Source: Rhizoctonia solani (lineage: Eukaryota; Basidiomycota; Agaricomycetes; Cantharellales; Ceratobasidiaceae). Taken from it: DNA of 64,000 bases. Shown piece by piece: positions 24,184 to 35,186 of this stretch. The stretch's first letter is position 1; the number at the start of each line of letters is the position of its first letter. The stretch is from assembly GCF_016906535.1 (NCBI RefSeq), contig NC_057372.1, forward strand, positions 1,903,501 through 1,967,500. Reading direction: 5' to 3'. The notes beneath the pieces were generated by a model. It made no database searches, had not been told where the DNA came from, and saw only the letters and a list, made by a program, of their open reading frames with translations. Both the position numbers and the translations under genes were made by a program.

Positions 24184-24655
24184 TTACAAACGTTTATGTA
24201 CATGTTCAGGAATCTGATGACGACGTTTGAAACTTTGGAACCACCCTTTAGAGAATACAATGCGACCTTCTGGTGGTATTCCCATAATATCACAGAGCTC
24301 ATGGGCCTTTTTGATCACCAAATCTCTCCTGATTTTAATACTTCTGCTGAGTTCGTCACTTACCCAGTGCTTGAGGGCATTCTCAACTTGTGGGTGAGCG
24401 ACCATCAGCTCGCGTTTGGAGTGTAGCCGACTTGGGTCTTCTGAGACAAGTCGCCGAATTTTTTCTTCATCGTTTACACAACGACGGATTGTGGTTGCAC
24501 AAATTGTTGAGTACCCCGCATTGCGAAGAACAGGGACCATAGCCTCAAGTGTAAGGTGTCCTTCAAAACGATGGTAATAGTCGATAACATCTAACTTCTG
24601 CTCAAACGTGAGATTCTGTCGAATGGGAGCTTGGTGAATTAAGCGTTCCTGATTA
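24184..24655 (-). pseudogene. pogo/CENP-B-type transposase, N-terminal DNA-binding fragment
   Basis: The minus strand encodes about 155 residues: NLTFEQKLDVIDYYHRFEGH, LRNAGYSTICATTIRRCVND, then HPQVENALKHWVSDELSR, RRDLVIKKAHELCDIMGIP and FSKGWFQSFKRRHQIPEH. This matches the two helix-turn-helix halves (pogo/CENP-B N and HTH_Tnp_Tc5) that bind the transposon ends in pogo/Fot1/Tigger elements. The frame stops after HKRL at about 24184, and no DDE catalytic domain follows in the next 400 bp on any minus-strand frame I could read. An upstream exon (QLPSIYWAAPFPK at about 24710-24750) may belong to it. So this looks like a truncated transposase, or possibly a domesticated DNA-binding protein. The fragment is intact as a reading frame, unlike many genes here. 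Confidence 0.7.
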
Positions 24656-24896
24656 TTCTACGGATAAAGTTAGATATTTGTTCATGGTGTAATTGGTATC
24701 AAATTTGACCTTTGGGAAGGGAGCAGCCCAGTAGATACTTGGCAATTGCCTAGCGCAAGGCATCGGTAGAGTGCCGGGAATTCGATTATTGCGTCTACGA
24801 GCGTTCAACCACAGTATATATACACTATTAATGCGAATGTTCCAGCATATGATGAGGTGAGAGCCATGGTCAACACCCTATACGTCAGTAAACATA

Positions 24897-25006
24897 GACA
24901 TCTGCCGTAGACTCTGTAGACATGTACAGAAATCTATAAAGGTCTACAAAGGTTACAAAGGTCTACAGAGATCTACAAAGGTCCACAGAGATCTACGGTA
25001 GACATC
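24897..25006. repeat. Palindromic element with internal 20-bp tandem repeat
   Basis: An imperfect inverted repeat of about 25 bp (left arm 24897-24922, right arm 24982-25006) flanks direct repeats of a GGTCTACA-type unit. Two adjacent 20-bp copies (24955-24974 and 24975-24994) differ at one base. The element lies about 150-250 bp upstream of the transposase fragment, where a transposon end with subterminal repeats would be, but no matching copy was seen on the other side. Confidence 0.6.
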
Positions 25007-27568
25007 CTGTTTTCCTGATGTATCCGTCATCAAAGCTGACTCAGTCTTACACTGCCACATCGGTGCTTGGCCCACCCGGTGACAAGACCGGCGTTTCCGG
25101 CGATTTCTTCATGGCGCCGGATCCGATGAAATATCCTCCAACAAATGCAAAAAAAATCCAAACCAATGACTGCTGAAAGTGGTATTAAAATTATAATCAG
25201 GAGTACTAATTGTGACCCGCGTCCTGGAAGGATGCACCTAAGATGAGGAGGCGCAGACCCAGTGCACATACGGCTGATAAAGCATGGCGTATCCTTCCAT
25301 CTTAAAGGCACTCGGGTGAGTGTAAAATATCCACAGGTGAGCGGGTCATCCATAACCACGGCCCGAAGTTGGCAGCTCACTCTACTGGTCCAAGCGGTCT
25401 GTTAAGGCCGATCATCTATGCAACATACAGACATTGGACAATATACCAAACGTGAATCAGGCTATGAGTAATTTCGTTGGTAAAAGGTCATGTACAGGGT
25501 TCACGACTGTACTGGCTCATATCGAACGCCCAAGGCCAAAGTGATTGACAGATAAAGTGAAAGCCGTCTTTGTTTATTTCAAACTCGGATTCTTATGAAT
25601 GTCATTGAAATGCATCCTCGGAGTGAACAGTACTGGTCAGGCACAGCAACTTGGTATACACACTGTATCACTGAGCAAGCTGTAGGATTAACTACCCGGA
25701 ACGGCCTTGAAAATTCGGCTGCGATTTTTTAAATTGGAATTTAAAAGACATTATCATCCCGATGTGTCTAATGCATCAACTCACTAAAAAAGCATAAAAC
25801 TCTTGGCGTTGGATATTCGCCTATGTATTTATAGATCAAACTACATCTTCGTGTTCAGATGAATCCAAGTGCTTATACATAGGGCGATTGCTTGGGTAGG
25901 CAAGAAAAATAGGCGCCAAAGAAGGAACTAGGAGATGAAAGATTTCTTTCAACTAATGGGCTCGAACTCTCAATAATATACCCTCAAGAAGATGAACTGT
26001 ATGGGAGCCTCGTGTCTCATCTCCTCGAACTCAATAAGTAGTACTGGGCTGAAGTGTATATAAATTTGGAACTACTCAGTGCTCGCGCTCAGAGTCCCTT
26101 CACGGCCCCCTGAATTTCATTAAATGCGTGTACCCTATAATACACATAGCAAGCTCCATGGGCTAACGCATTTGGTATACGCTAATTATTGCTTCTTCTC
26201 TTGAGTTTCGCCAAGGCTAACCAATCGCGCGATGGGAAGTACACAAGGTTCAATTGCTACGTTTTTAGACGAACATTCTAGATCCGAGAGGGCTGAAATA
26301 CCAGCTGCGCCTGAACCCATCCATGCAAATCCATTAGTATACAATTGTTCACGTGGATCGTCCTCCGTCACAGAAATACCTTTTGTATATTTTCGTATAA
26401 CATGATGTGCCAAGACTCTGCCAGGAACATTTCCGATATAATATCAGCGGACCAAGCTTTCGTGAAACACGAAAGACTGAAACTAGCCTAATTGGATCAA
26501 CATTTGTACATATCAAACTTGTTTAATTGTCTTATGCTTGCCAACAAGGTGCGTGTGCGCGTGGACAAGGCTAATGAATTGGGCTTGGATGAGGGATGAG
26601 GTGGCGTAATTCCAGGCCACATGTCTCAGGCCCAGTACAAGGAGCGATGTCAGCCCGGACAAGTTAAATTTCGGCTCCCGCTCTTTTCAGACCCGGCCAA
26701 GTGACCGAATTCCGCCCGAGACCCGGTGACAAGACAAAACACCTAATATCTAACCAAGTCTAAGCACCCCCTGGTGGGTAGATCGGGTGACCAGCACCCT
26801 ATCACCCCCTTAATTGCATATGCTCATCCTGCGTGCATACAAACAGGATAAGCTTGAAGATGCGTTCCAGACCGAGTCGAATGATAGACAGGGTGGAATC
26901 TAATTGTTAAAATCTAGTATCAAAAGTACAATCTGATCACCGCGACAATGAGCCGGGATCAATTGAAACGCCGCTCCCATGATGGAAAAGCCTCACCTCA
27001 TTCCACCCTATTGCCGGAGCCGGCGTATGTGGAATCGCCCAGTAGATATTCTATGGTGCCCCAGGGATGGGGATTGATTGGTGCAAAATTTCCCGATTGG
27101 ATACTTTGAACAAAAAGGACATGAAAGCATACATCAAGGCTAATCCAACGCCACGATCCAACCAATATTCAAAGAAGGTTACAACCAATAAAAAAAAGAA
27201 AACAAAAGTGCATGTCATCAATGCTTATAATGTTGACCCTTGACTCCGCAATCGTGCAACCTTCGTTCATCACCCTTGGCCTATCGGCAGTCGTTACTCT
27301 TCCAAACCTAGTTTGTATTAAGCGTGGCCGAGGCCCACCACAGGATCTCTCGATCTCTCGTGGTCGACTCGTAAGGTCCAGCCATAATAGGCAACAAATC
27401 ACTCTCCAAAACCTCCTGTGGAAACTTGTGACTCAGGGCCTCGAGCGGCTGGAATCAAAGTTCCACATGATACGGGCCGACAAGTGAGGTTTTATGGGGG
27501 ACCACAAACAGAGTGGCTAGGGTTGAAAGTAAGCCACTTTTTTGATGGAGTCCAGCACGAACGGAACA
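25007..27568. other. Gene-poor stretch, no supported gene
   Basis: About 2.5 kb with no convincing coding region. A minus-strand frame of 116 codons at 25030-25380 has one hydrophobic segment but no known domain and no exon partners. Pieces of old transposon are likely but not recognisable by eye. Confidence 0.5.
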
Positions 27569-30500
27569 TTAAGCGAGGGGTTTCCTGGGTCCGTATTGGG
27601 AATATGGTCGAGCGTTTAGATAACCACATTTCGAAGCTGTACCATCGCCATGGGTCAGAACGGGACGATTTGAGCTCATAATACCTATAAATGTTTGAAA
27701 GATTCCTTGACGAAAGAGAACTCCAAGTAAGAGCGTAACAGGTGTATGCATCCATTGAGAGCCAATAGCAATCAGGCACCCCAGTTTTAGTTCGACGGTC
27801 TGGATATGCGGCAAGATCCCGGTAATGACGCGGTAGCATTCTTCGTTGTGAGCCCAGAGGTGCGATGGAAGAGTAAGGATTTTAAACAGCTCCGTCCTAG
27901 CTAGCTCGTTGACGCATTGCTTTCCTCCTAACGAGAGAGCCAAACAACCCAAAATTGTCTTCACAAGATGATCATCGAGGTTAAAACTAGGAGGCAAGAA
28001 CGGAAGCGATACACTATTCGTATCCGTCTTGGACGTCATACGAAGCAAAGCCCCAATCTCAGCGACCTGTTCGCCATCAAAAGCATAAGACCGAGGGTTC
28101 TTCAATAGCTCAAGTATTCCAAACACCAATAACTTGCTATAACCGTTGTCCCGATGAAATCCAGCTTGGTACATCCGAACAACCGGCTGGGCCCGGCGGA
28201 TTCGCGACTCCGCGCTCGGTTCTGTCGTCCCACCCGGATAATTCATGAATATCCAACGTAAACGACGTTGGAGCGACCGCAATCACACGGCGAACGGGGT
28301 CAAAGGAAATGCAACGAGGTCCGGGAAACCAGTTTAACGAGAACCATCACAACGTGTCCTCTATCGTGCGCATATCGTAAATCGAACCATCTTGCGGCTT
28401 CGAGAGCGATCCTTTTTACCAATGCGACCACGGCGGATGAATGGAGTGTAAGCTCGCCCTCGGAGTACTTCTTCAATAGATTGTACGAAGTTGTGATGGG
28501 AGCCTTGGGCCATATCCATTCAACTTGGGTCCAGAACTCTCGCCAAATGCCCATACATGCTGCACCGAAAGCGGCGACATTGGAATTCGCCGGGTTATGT
28601 CGCTGTCGTGAAGACTAAGGAACAGGCCCCGTAAGAACCGGAGTCGTTGGAGATGGGAAAGGCGCAAGGCGCAAGATAACTTACCAACTGAAGCCCGAGT
28701 CCATAAGGATCGGTCTCCTATCGGGCGCGGTCCCAGTGACCCTCTTGAGCTCAGAGGCCACATAAACTTGATCAGAGGCGCAAGACATGACAAAGGTTAA
28801 AGCGCAAGCGTAGAGCGAAGCCGCTTCAAGTGAGGTTATCCCGGTCAACTTAATCTTGGGATCCTGGCTGGGACAAGCCATAAACCTTGTAGCTAATCGG
28901 AGGATGACATTCGAGTCGATAAGAGGCTGGACACGCATACGGTTATCTGCCCCCCGCGATTGCCTGCAATGCCAAGTCGACAGAACGCTCGTTTTGAGAG
29001 TCCGTGATTAGCCATCCCAGGGCGCGGCTCGTTACTTGATCGCTCAGATTATTCGTAAGATCAACAACCGCGCCCGAATCGTACTGAGGGACCAGAGATC
29101 TCTAGGTAAACCCAAACTTTCGGAAAGGCGACAAAGACTTGCGTAATGCGACGTCAATGTAATGAGATAATGGCGTACTGTATGGGCAATATGCATTGCC
29201 GAGCGGTAATATCGTCGTAGTTGCGTAAAAGATAAACGTCAGGGCCGTAATACAAAATACGGGGATAGCTACAGCGATATGAATATCCCGGCGGTAGATC
29301 GTTAAAACGCACAAAGAACAGGACTGTCTATTTGACGCGCGCGGGGAGTAAAACATTATCATTAATATCAGTAATACGGAAAAACAGAATCATATGGAAG
29401 GAACTTACCAAGCGATGGATGCATCAATATGGGCAAGAACGCTAATATTTCAGGCATCTTCCAACGTTCCAGTCCATCGAGTCTACGCTGCCCTCGAGCG
29501 GGCCTGAACGTGCGGCTGACCGGTCCAGCCAGATACGTACGAATAGCACCACTGTTTTGGCCAGCATCGCGACGAGCGAGGCGGATACGCTCAAACTCAG
29601 AGACAAGAACCATAGCGCATTGACCCATACAGCGGCTAAAGACGGGGTAAATCCGGCCTCGGTCGGAGATGTCGCATTGAGAACTTGAACCTGTAAGAGA
29701 CTGGCTACTTCCCGCAATGCAATTTCGGTAGGGTCCGGTTGTAGGTTCTTTGCAGACTCGATGAGGGGGGAGAAGAGGGTTTAAAATTAGAAAAATTTCG
29801 ACTGTACAAGCATTCGATAACCCACGCGGTCGAGATCGCAGAGAACAACGCCGCCTAATCCTCCGAAGTTTTTTTTTTCACGTTGGTAATGTAAATAAGC
29901 CGGATATCGTACCACCGTAAACCATATATGCGACAAACTTACAAAAACTGTCAAGCCGCAATTAGTATTAGTTTACCGTAGCAACCTCTCTCCCTCTCGT
30001 AACTGTAGAACTACCGCGCACCTAGAATAACATCCAAGCTCCTGACAAGAGTCAATCCACGCACCGAAAAAATAATCAACCGGGTGGGATAGGACGGGAG
30101 GAGCGGGAGCGGGTATGGGTGTATCTACCTATTCCAACCACCAACCATATCTTCGTCCCATCTCTCCGCTTCGCGCACATAGGTGACCAGATCCGGGCAT
30201 CACGCACTAGTTCGCACCCGCACTCATCAAATCCGCCCCGCAAAGCAGTGGTAGCCTAAACATAATCAGATAAAGATAAAGAAATAAATAAAGCTCCGGG
30301 CCATGAGAGACTTGACAAATAGTTTACCGGCTCTAGGCCCTCGTTCCGGGAGATCCGTACCTGTTTAGGGCAAAGTGAATGGAAAAAAGAGTGTGTGTGT
30401 GTGAGGGGAGTCAGAATCGATGGGCAAAGTTTGATTGTTAGGGCGATATCGTTGGCCGTGGGCATGAAATAAACTTGTGTGCGGAGAAGGGGAAAGGGGG

Positions 30501-30640
30501 GAGGGGGTGAAACAATTCAATCAGGTCATTGGATGAACACATACGTTGGAGACGGTTTCCAAACTCGGACCAAGAGCGATGCTCTCGCCATTACGCGACT
30601 CGAGCTCATCCTCCTCGACTTTTGCACGTGGACGATTCAT
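27569..30640 (-). CDS. DUF6535-family membrane protein, reading frame interrupted
   Basis: The N-terminal DUF6535 signature can be pieced together from small exons: YVREAERWDEDMVGGWNR (30130-30190), SLDVIL (near 30035), AALFSAISTAWVIECLY (29802-29855), then NLQPDPTEIALREVASLL and FTPSLAAVWVNALWFLSLSL (about 29560-29760). WKMPEILAFLPILMH and HIAVAIPVFCITALTFIFY follow as further membrane segments. The C-terminal cytosolic part includes TSRALGWLITDSQNERSVD, LALQAIAG and DSNVILRLATRFM, and runs to a stop at 27569-27571. Such proteins form large families of unknown role in Agaricomycetes, including Rhizoctonia. The frame shifts by one base near 29554, 29492 and 28950 (a run of six C), so it is either decaying or contains sequence errors. 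A possible first exon MNRPRAKVEEDELESRNG starts at 30640, but this is less certain. Confidence 0.6.
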
Positions 30641-33033
30641 TTGAGCCCACTCGCAGAGGTGTACAGGTACAGTCGGTCAAGCCCTAATCCACGAAACCAA
30701 CACCCTGCGACTAATTTGGTGTATTGTATGTGGTAGTCGTAAGCAATACGAATCGTCGGACCGCAACGAACAAAAGCCAAAAGCAAATCAGTCCCCCCGA
30801 GCTTAAGCGCAAACTGAATCAGGAAGAAGATGGTATAGGATTGACGCCCGTCGCGACTCGAATAATCGACAACCCGGATCGTTCGCGGTTTGTTTGAAAT
30901 ACTCGATGGTCATTTCGCCTATGGTGTGTATACGGTTACTTGGGCGTGGTGCTATAGTGATGATGATGCCGTTGCGGGAATTGATTTAAGTTTAGTGTCT
31001 GGGAATAAGGCAAGTGAGAGTTTCGGTATGTAAGAATAGACTCGAGTGTGACGGATGAAGGATGAGGAATAATCGCGATGGGTGCGAGAGTAGTAACTTG
31101 GGACGACAAGTCGTGTGTTGCACACAGTGAGAGTGATTCTCGTCATCCGAGACAAGCGATGGGGGAGACAGGCCGAGTTATTTTGTCCACCCACGCTAGA
31201 GCCCAAATCACCATTGGTCTCTTCATAATCGCTCAACCCATCGAGGAACATGCATATGACAACCCGATAGAGCATGGCTTGACAAAACGATTTGCTATAG
31301 TCAATAGTCCACCAGACATGGCCAGACTAGGATATGGTCGAGAAGGGAAAGAGAGAGAGAGAGGCATCAGCAATATGAAATGCGATTCATTAGGACGGAA
31401 CCAAATCATGTGCATGCGCCTATTCCACATGTACATGTTCTGCACGCTACAACCCCCAAACGGCTCCCCCTATCATTCTGGGTATTGGTATTGGTCCTAG
31501 CCGGTTACAGGCTACTGCGGCCCTTTGCCCTCTCCCCTCTCTCCTCTCTTGTGGCTCAAACCCCGACCCAGAACAAAATGAATAGGATTCGAGGGGTTGA
31601 TATCAATATTAATATCAATATCAGCGGAGGAGGCGGGCTCTGTTTGGACTGATGAGTCGATGACAGGTGGACCCCGATCATCATCCGCTCAATACCCCAC
31701 ATTCGATCGGTCGCTCGCGTGCTGGTTCCTGTTCTTCTCTCTCTCCTTCCCCGCACTTGAACGGAACGGATATATGTCTCTAAAACATTCTTATCTCTGG
31801 GTTATCTACAAGAGGCTAGTGTGTCCCCGATTGTGGACGTCATAGAGTAAAGCTTAACCCCGGCGCGTAAAGTAATGAGCGGCATTGTGTACAAAGTGCT
31901 AGTGTGATGCCGTATTACGTCGCACAATACGAATGACAATACAAACGATTTGGAGGTGAATCAAACGGACCGGTGAGTGGCGGCCGCGGTCATGGAAAAT
32001 AAGCAGGTAGAGCTTGAATAATGATAACCGGGCCCATGATGTTGAAATAAAGCCAACTCTGTCCGAACTGTGCAACGTGTCGCATTGTCCGGACTATTGT
32101 CGTAACTGTCCCCCCCACATGATACACCCCGAGTTCACCATGGTAGCAAATATACATTTAGTTCTAGTGTATCATGACACACCAACCAAAAAATTTTATT
32201 GGAATCGTATGGATTAACCTTTTTAGAGAACAGTGTAAAGAAATTAGGTAGGGTGAACTGATTCCATGTGATTTCATACGGTATGGATGATGCCCCTAAG
32301 CGTTCATCATCATAGACCTAAAGCAGGAACGTATCCAATCCCCCGGAGTGAGCGAAGAGCTAGTCATAATGGTACCTGGAATATCGAATGCGTAAGCAAA
32401 ATGTGTGTGTGGAGGTTGTGACGATATTCTACACGTGTATCGATGATGAAGCCATTTTAGTTTTTGTTCGACGAGCCCAAGAGGCTGGCTTGCGGGTTTC
32501 TTGGCGGCTGGGAATGTATAGTGGGTGGGAGACCGAGGCCGGAGATGAATCCAGGGCAAGGAATGGAATGAATGACAGCGCGGGGGACAAGACAGGACTG
32601 GGAAACATAATGTGACGTTTCTGGGATAGGAAGAGATGTGATTAGGAGCACATGGAAGAAGAAGAGAATAAGAGACTGAGAATTGTGTCGATTAATAGGC
32701 GATAATTGTCGGAGCGTCGTCGGTAGTGATTGGCGTGCGCAAGGGCGGGGACCAAGTGAGATGGCGGGGGGACCGGAACCAAGCAGTAGGCGAAGTGAGG
32801 CACTTGTGCCGTAGGGATCAGAGGAAGGGGTGGAGTTGAACCCTGAAGTGGCAGGCTGCGAAAGTGAATTGGATTAGCGTTGGATTTGGTTAGGAGCAAC
32901 TGAGCGAAAGCGGAAGGTGTTTGAGATTCAGATCGGTGGCTAGGTCAAATAGACGCAAATAAACGAGCTCAGTGGGTGTATATCATTCGGTGGGCTTGGC
33001 CTGGAGAAGACCCACTCCCTTATTACTATTGCA
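30641..33033. other. 2.4-kb intergenic stretch
   Basis: No gene could be supported. A minus-strand frame at about 30700-30840 (IFFLIQFALKLGGTDLLLAF) looks protein-like and could be an extra upstream exon of the DUF6535 gene or a remnant. 31599-31622 is a near-palindromic AT-rich repeat (GATATCAATATTAATATC). The part before 33034 contains the promoter of the kinase-like gene. Confidence 0.45.
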
Positions 33034-34714
33034 ATGGCTGGACTATACGACGACGACGCCATCTCTGTTACCTCGGACTATACTCTCCCCGACGCCGATG
33101 CTGTTGGCTTTGGGGCTCCATTGGAGCGTATGGGCTTCGACCACTATGCGCTCACCAAGGGCGATACTTCCTATTCGGGCTCCTATTATCCCTCGTGCGA
33201 GCACCTGCCTGTTGCATGCACGGACCCCGACTGCGACTGCGACGACGATGCCGTGTTTCTCGGAGACGACGACGACAACGACAATGACGACGACGACGAG
33301 CAAGTTCTGTCTCCGTGTGCTTCCAGCTCGTCTTCCCTGAGCGAGTACTTCCACTCCCGCCGTCTCTCCAACGCAGGCGATCTCGCTGGTGTCGAACACT
33401 GCGATACTCCCAAGGCCACTCGACGCAAGGTAAGCTACATGATTTCATGCTCCGTTCGCGAGCTTACATGTCCTAGTTCTCCACAAGCTTCGCGGCTGCA
33501 TTGGCCCAAGGCGATGCACTTCCTCCAAGGCCCGCATCTCCGCTCGAACACCCGACAATGCACAACCAGCGTCGGATCGGAACTTCCGACACCCACCGCC
33601 ACCAACTCGCCCTCGCCCGCTACCTAAACGCCGACCGCACCCGCGCAGACCCATGGAACCACACCCATCCCGTCATCCACATCCGTGAACACACAATTGC
33701 CAATCACAACGTCGGAGCCACTCTTGTCACCGAGCGTCTCCACGACTGGTGGACCGTTCCCTTTGCCAATGCCCACGACTGTATTGACTATGCAAAGCAA
33801 ATCCTCGAGGTCCGTTTCATCTTGTCTGATATATACGCTCTAGTTCTGACCCGGGATCATTAATTTAGGGTGTCGCCTTTTTGCATGAGCATAGTATTAC
33901 CAACTTGGCCGAGGCCGTAAGACCGCACAATATCCAGATGGACGTCGGTCTAGCCCCCCTGGCCCCGCCCTCTCTTTCCCCCAAACCGAGCGGCAAATCT
34001 GCCTCGGCTCCTGCCACTCCCGCAGCCGAGCCAGACGACCTTCCTTCCGTGGCCTGGACTCGAGCCGACTATCCAGTCCGGTACTACTTTACCGCTTTGG
34101 GCGCTATTCATCGTGTCCGGCGCCACACCCAGGAACAGCAAGACGAGGAAGAAACCGAAGACGACGAGATGCTCGACTTGGCCCAGACTCTCGACGCCTT
34201 GTCTCGCCAAGTCGATGACGATGCCTGGGACCTTGCCACCGCGGTTGATCTTGTAGCAGTAGGAAACGCCCTCGACCTCGTTTTCGGCAAGGTACGTTAG
34301 AAACACTCACTTTAGGGGCTATATGCGCTCATACTAACGGCACCTTCTTTTCAGATGTCATTCAATCCTCTCCGGCCGATCATCCAAGACTTGTGCGATG
34401 CCTTGGATTCCAATATCACCGCCCATGACGCTCTTGCGCGTGTCGAGAGTCTCGAGCAGAGCTTGTCTCGGCACGAACTCTTCAGTCCATGGGCGACGAG
34501 TGAAGAAAAAAAAACTTCACTTGACTTTTCATCATCTTTGATCAGCCCCCTAGATCTAGTCTACTCCCAGTTTACTCGCCCATCACCACACACACCATTC
34601 TTGATTTCCCTCTTATATGCAACACCATCTGGATTCCTTTTTCCCTGCACTGGTCCTGTCCTGCTATCCTGTCTGATAACCGTGTATTCTTTGATTGTTT
34701 ATAGCTGGGCTTGA
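33034..34714 (+). CDS. Kinase-fold protein with degenerate catalytic loop (probable pseudokinase)
   Basis: The start at 33034 gives MAGLYDDDAISVTSDYTLPD. An acidic Asp-rich tract is encoded at 33232-33300. After an intron comes PWNHTHPVIHIREHTIANHN, LVTERLHDWWTVPFANAHDC, IDYAKQILEGVAFLHEHSIT and NLAEAVRPHNIQMDVGL. The order (His-Pro before a beta strand, a hinge, helix E as LLEGLxFLHEH, then N-I-x-M-D) is that of a basidiomycete kinase-like family whose usual catalytic loop is HRDC..NIMMD. Here the HRD position reads NLAEAV, so phosphotransfer is unlikely. No Gly-rich loop, VAIK Lys or DFG was seen. The rest has DYPVRYYFTALGAIHRV and a last exon beginning MSFNPLRPIIQDLCDAL. The end after FSPWATSEEKKT reads like 3' UTR in frame, so the true stop may come earlier than 34714. 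Role unknown. Confidence 0.6.
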
Positions 34715-35186
34715 CGAGGCAGCTTTCTTTTCATTCCTGTTCGTTGGGGTTTGTTCTTGTTGTAACGCTTATTCTGTTTCTCTTTTTTTTACTGTATGTA
34801 CTTTGGGTCTAGGTTCTCATGCTCTTTTCGTATATGCAAACATGATTCAGCTGCATTACCATCATCATTGGGGCAAGCTTTTTATTGCCCCCTCTCCACT
34901 CCACTCTTGAGTCGTGTGACCCCTCCTCCCCCCCAAGGCTGGAAAACTCGAGACTTGGGGGCGGTACTTGCCAAGTGCAAAAGTTGTCATCAGTCAAGGT
35001 AAGTAGAGTAGGCGCCGGCGGAATCAAATTAGCGTTTACAGCCAGAGGGCTAGAGCTTGTTTTGCGTCACCACGCCCTTCCTTTGCCTTTACGCTACTAA
35101 AGCTCTAGTCGTGCGTCACTCGGAGTTTTTATTTTACTTTGCTTTGCTGCATCGCGCTGAGAATCTACGCCACCAGACTTGAAGCC

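Noticed and set aside
25030..25380. 116-codon minus-strand frame with a possible membrane helix
   Set aside because: Isolated in a gene-poor region beside transposon remnants, with no domain or splice partners.
31078..31500. 140-codon plus-strand open frame
   Set aside because: No domain, no splice partners, and a composition like the surrounding intergenic DNA.
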